From contig NZ_JAGHQU010000003.1 of NCBI RefSeq assembly GCF_017744135.1, positions 292,748 through 356,747 of the forward strand: a DNA stretch of 64,000 nt, given 5' to 3'. Both the position numbers and the translations under genes were made by a program. Below the pieces are notes generated by a model. That model made no database searches. It was not told where the DNA came from and saw only the letters and a program-made list of their open reading frames with translations. Shown one piece after another: positions 63,877 through 64,000 of the stretch (its first letter is position 1; every line of letters begins with the position of its first letter). The stretch is from Endozoicomonas sp. G2_2 (GTDB lineage Bacteria; Pseudomonadota; Gammaproteobacteria; Nevskiales; Salinisphaeraceae).

Positions 63877-64000
63877 TCATCGCACTTTACCGGGAAACGC
63901 GGCTTTGATTTTGAGGAAGAAGTAGTCGGCGTTACGAAAGCCATAGGCTTGGCGTTTGATGACTTTAATGCGGTTGTTCATGCCTTCGAGCACGCTGGTA
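63877..64000 (-). mobile_element. ISL3-type transposase, C-terminal end (partial at window edge)
   Basis: On the minus strand 41 codons read TSVLEGMNNRIKVIKRQ AYGFRNADYFFLKIKAAFPG and KVR before TGA, with the EGxNNxIKxxKRxxYGFRxxxYF pattern typical of the DDE C-terminus of ISL3 (IS204/IS1001/IS1165) transposases. The rest lies beyond the window. The stop sits only a few bases from the T tract of the previous terminator, so the left terminal repeat probably begins near 63873 (GGGTTCATCGCAC...) and overlaps the coding end. It is not possible to say whether the element is intact. Confidence 0.8.

Overview
The window is high-GC DNA from what looks like a heterotrophic, probably marine or halophilic gammaproteobacterium. 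A Salinisphaera-like lineage is my best guess, from the fused nuoCD inside a complete nuo operon, the marine-type ATP-grasp/7TM/retropepsin cassette, the gammaproteobacterial housekeeping genes and the codon bias. No rRNA marker is present to prove it. Long open frames lie antisense to almost every gene because of the high GC; these were left out.

Layout. 1-4 kb: start of nei (leaving the window), a YceI-like periplasmic protein, a tail-to-tail pair of a structured repeat, and uup. 4-10 kb: rmuC, a rhodanese-E1 fusion, then a tight operon of cstA, an ArsD-like thioredoxin-fold protein, a small protein ending in Cys-Cys and an ArsA/Get3-like ATPase. 10-15 kb: a membrane diguanylate cyclase, an unknown membrane protein, and sqdB with its glycosyltransferase (sulfolipid synthesis), followed by a second tail-to-tail pair of the structured repeat. 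16-25.5 kb: a quinone-oxidoreductase-like gene, a TetR regulator, and an atuA-D-C-E-F set for acyclic terpene (citronellol/geraniol) breakdown. 25.5-29 kb: lipoproteins, tRNA-Gly(CCC), a TIGR01777-type epimerase and a D-2-hydroxyacid dehydrogenase. 29-44 kb: the complete nuoA-N operon for respiratory complex I, divergent from an aconitase. 46-53.7 kb: an orphan acireductone dioxygenase, a PmtA-type phospholipid methyltransferase, the retropepsin/7TM/ATP-grasp cassette, purD, an LpxH-like phosphatase and a Nudix hydrolase. 53.6-59 kb: a phosphopantetheinyl transferase, a P450, an acyl-AMP ligase fused to a carrier domain, and two tandem DUF374 acyltransferases. 59-64 kb: pncB-pncA (NAD salvage), thiC, a small exported protein, and the C-terminal end of an ISL3-type transposase at the edge.

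How it fits together. The genes describe an aerobic heterotroph with complex I, terpenoid and carboxylate/peptide uptake and catabolism, and an unusual envelope: sulfolipid, probable phosphatidylcholine, DUF374 acyltransferases and a membrane-linked ATP-grasp system.

The most interesting items are the four-copy structured repeat, whose helices are kept by compensatory base changes between copies; the cstA/ArsD-like/Cys-Cys/ArsA-like operon; and the P450 plus acyl-AMP ligase-carrier mini-cluster, which has no PKS or NRPS gene next to it.
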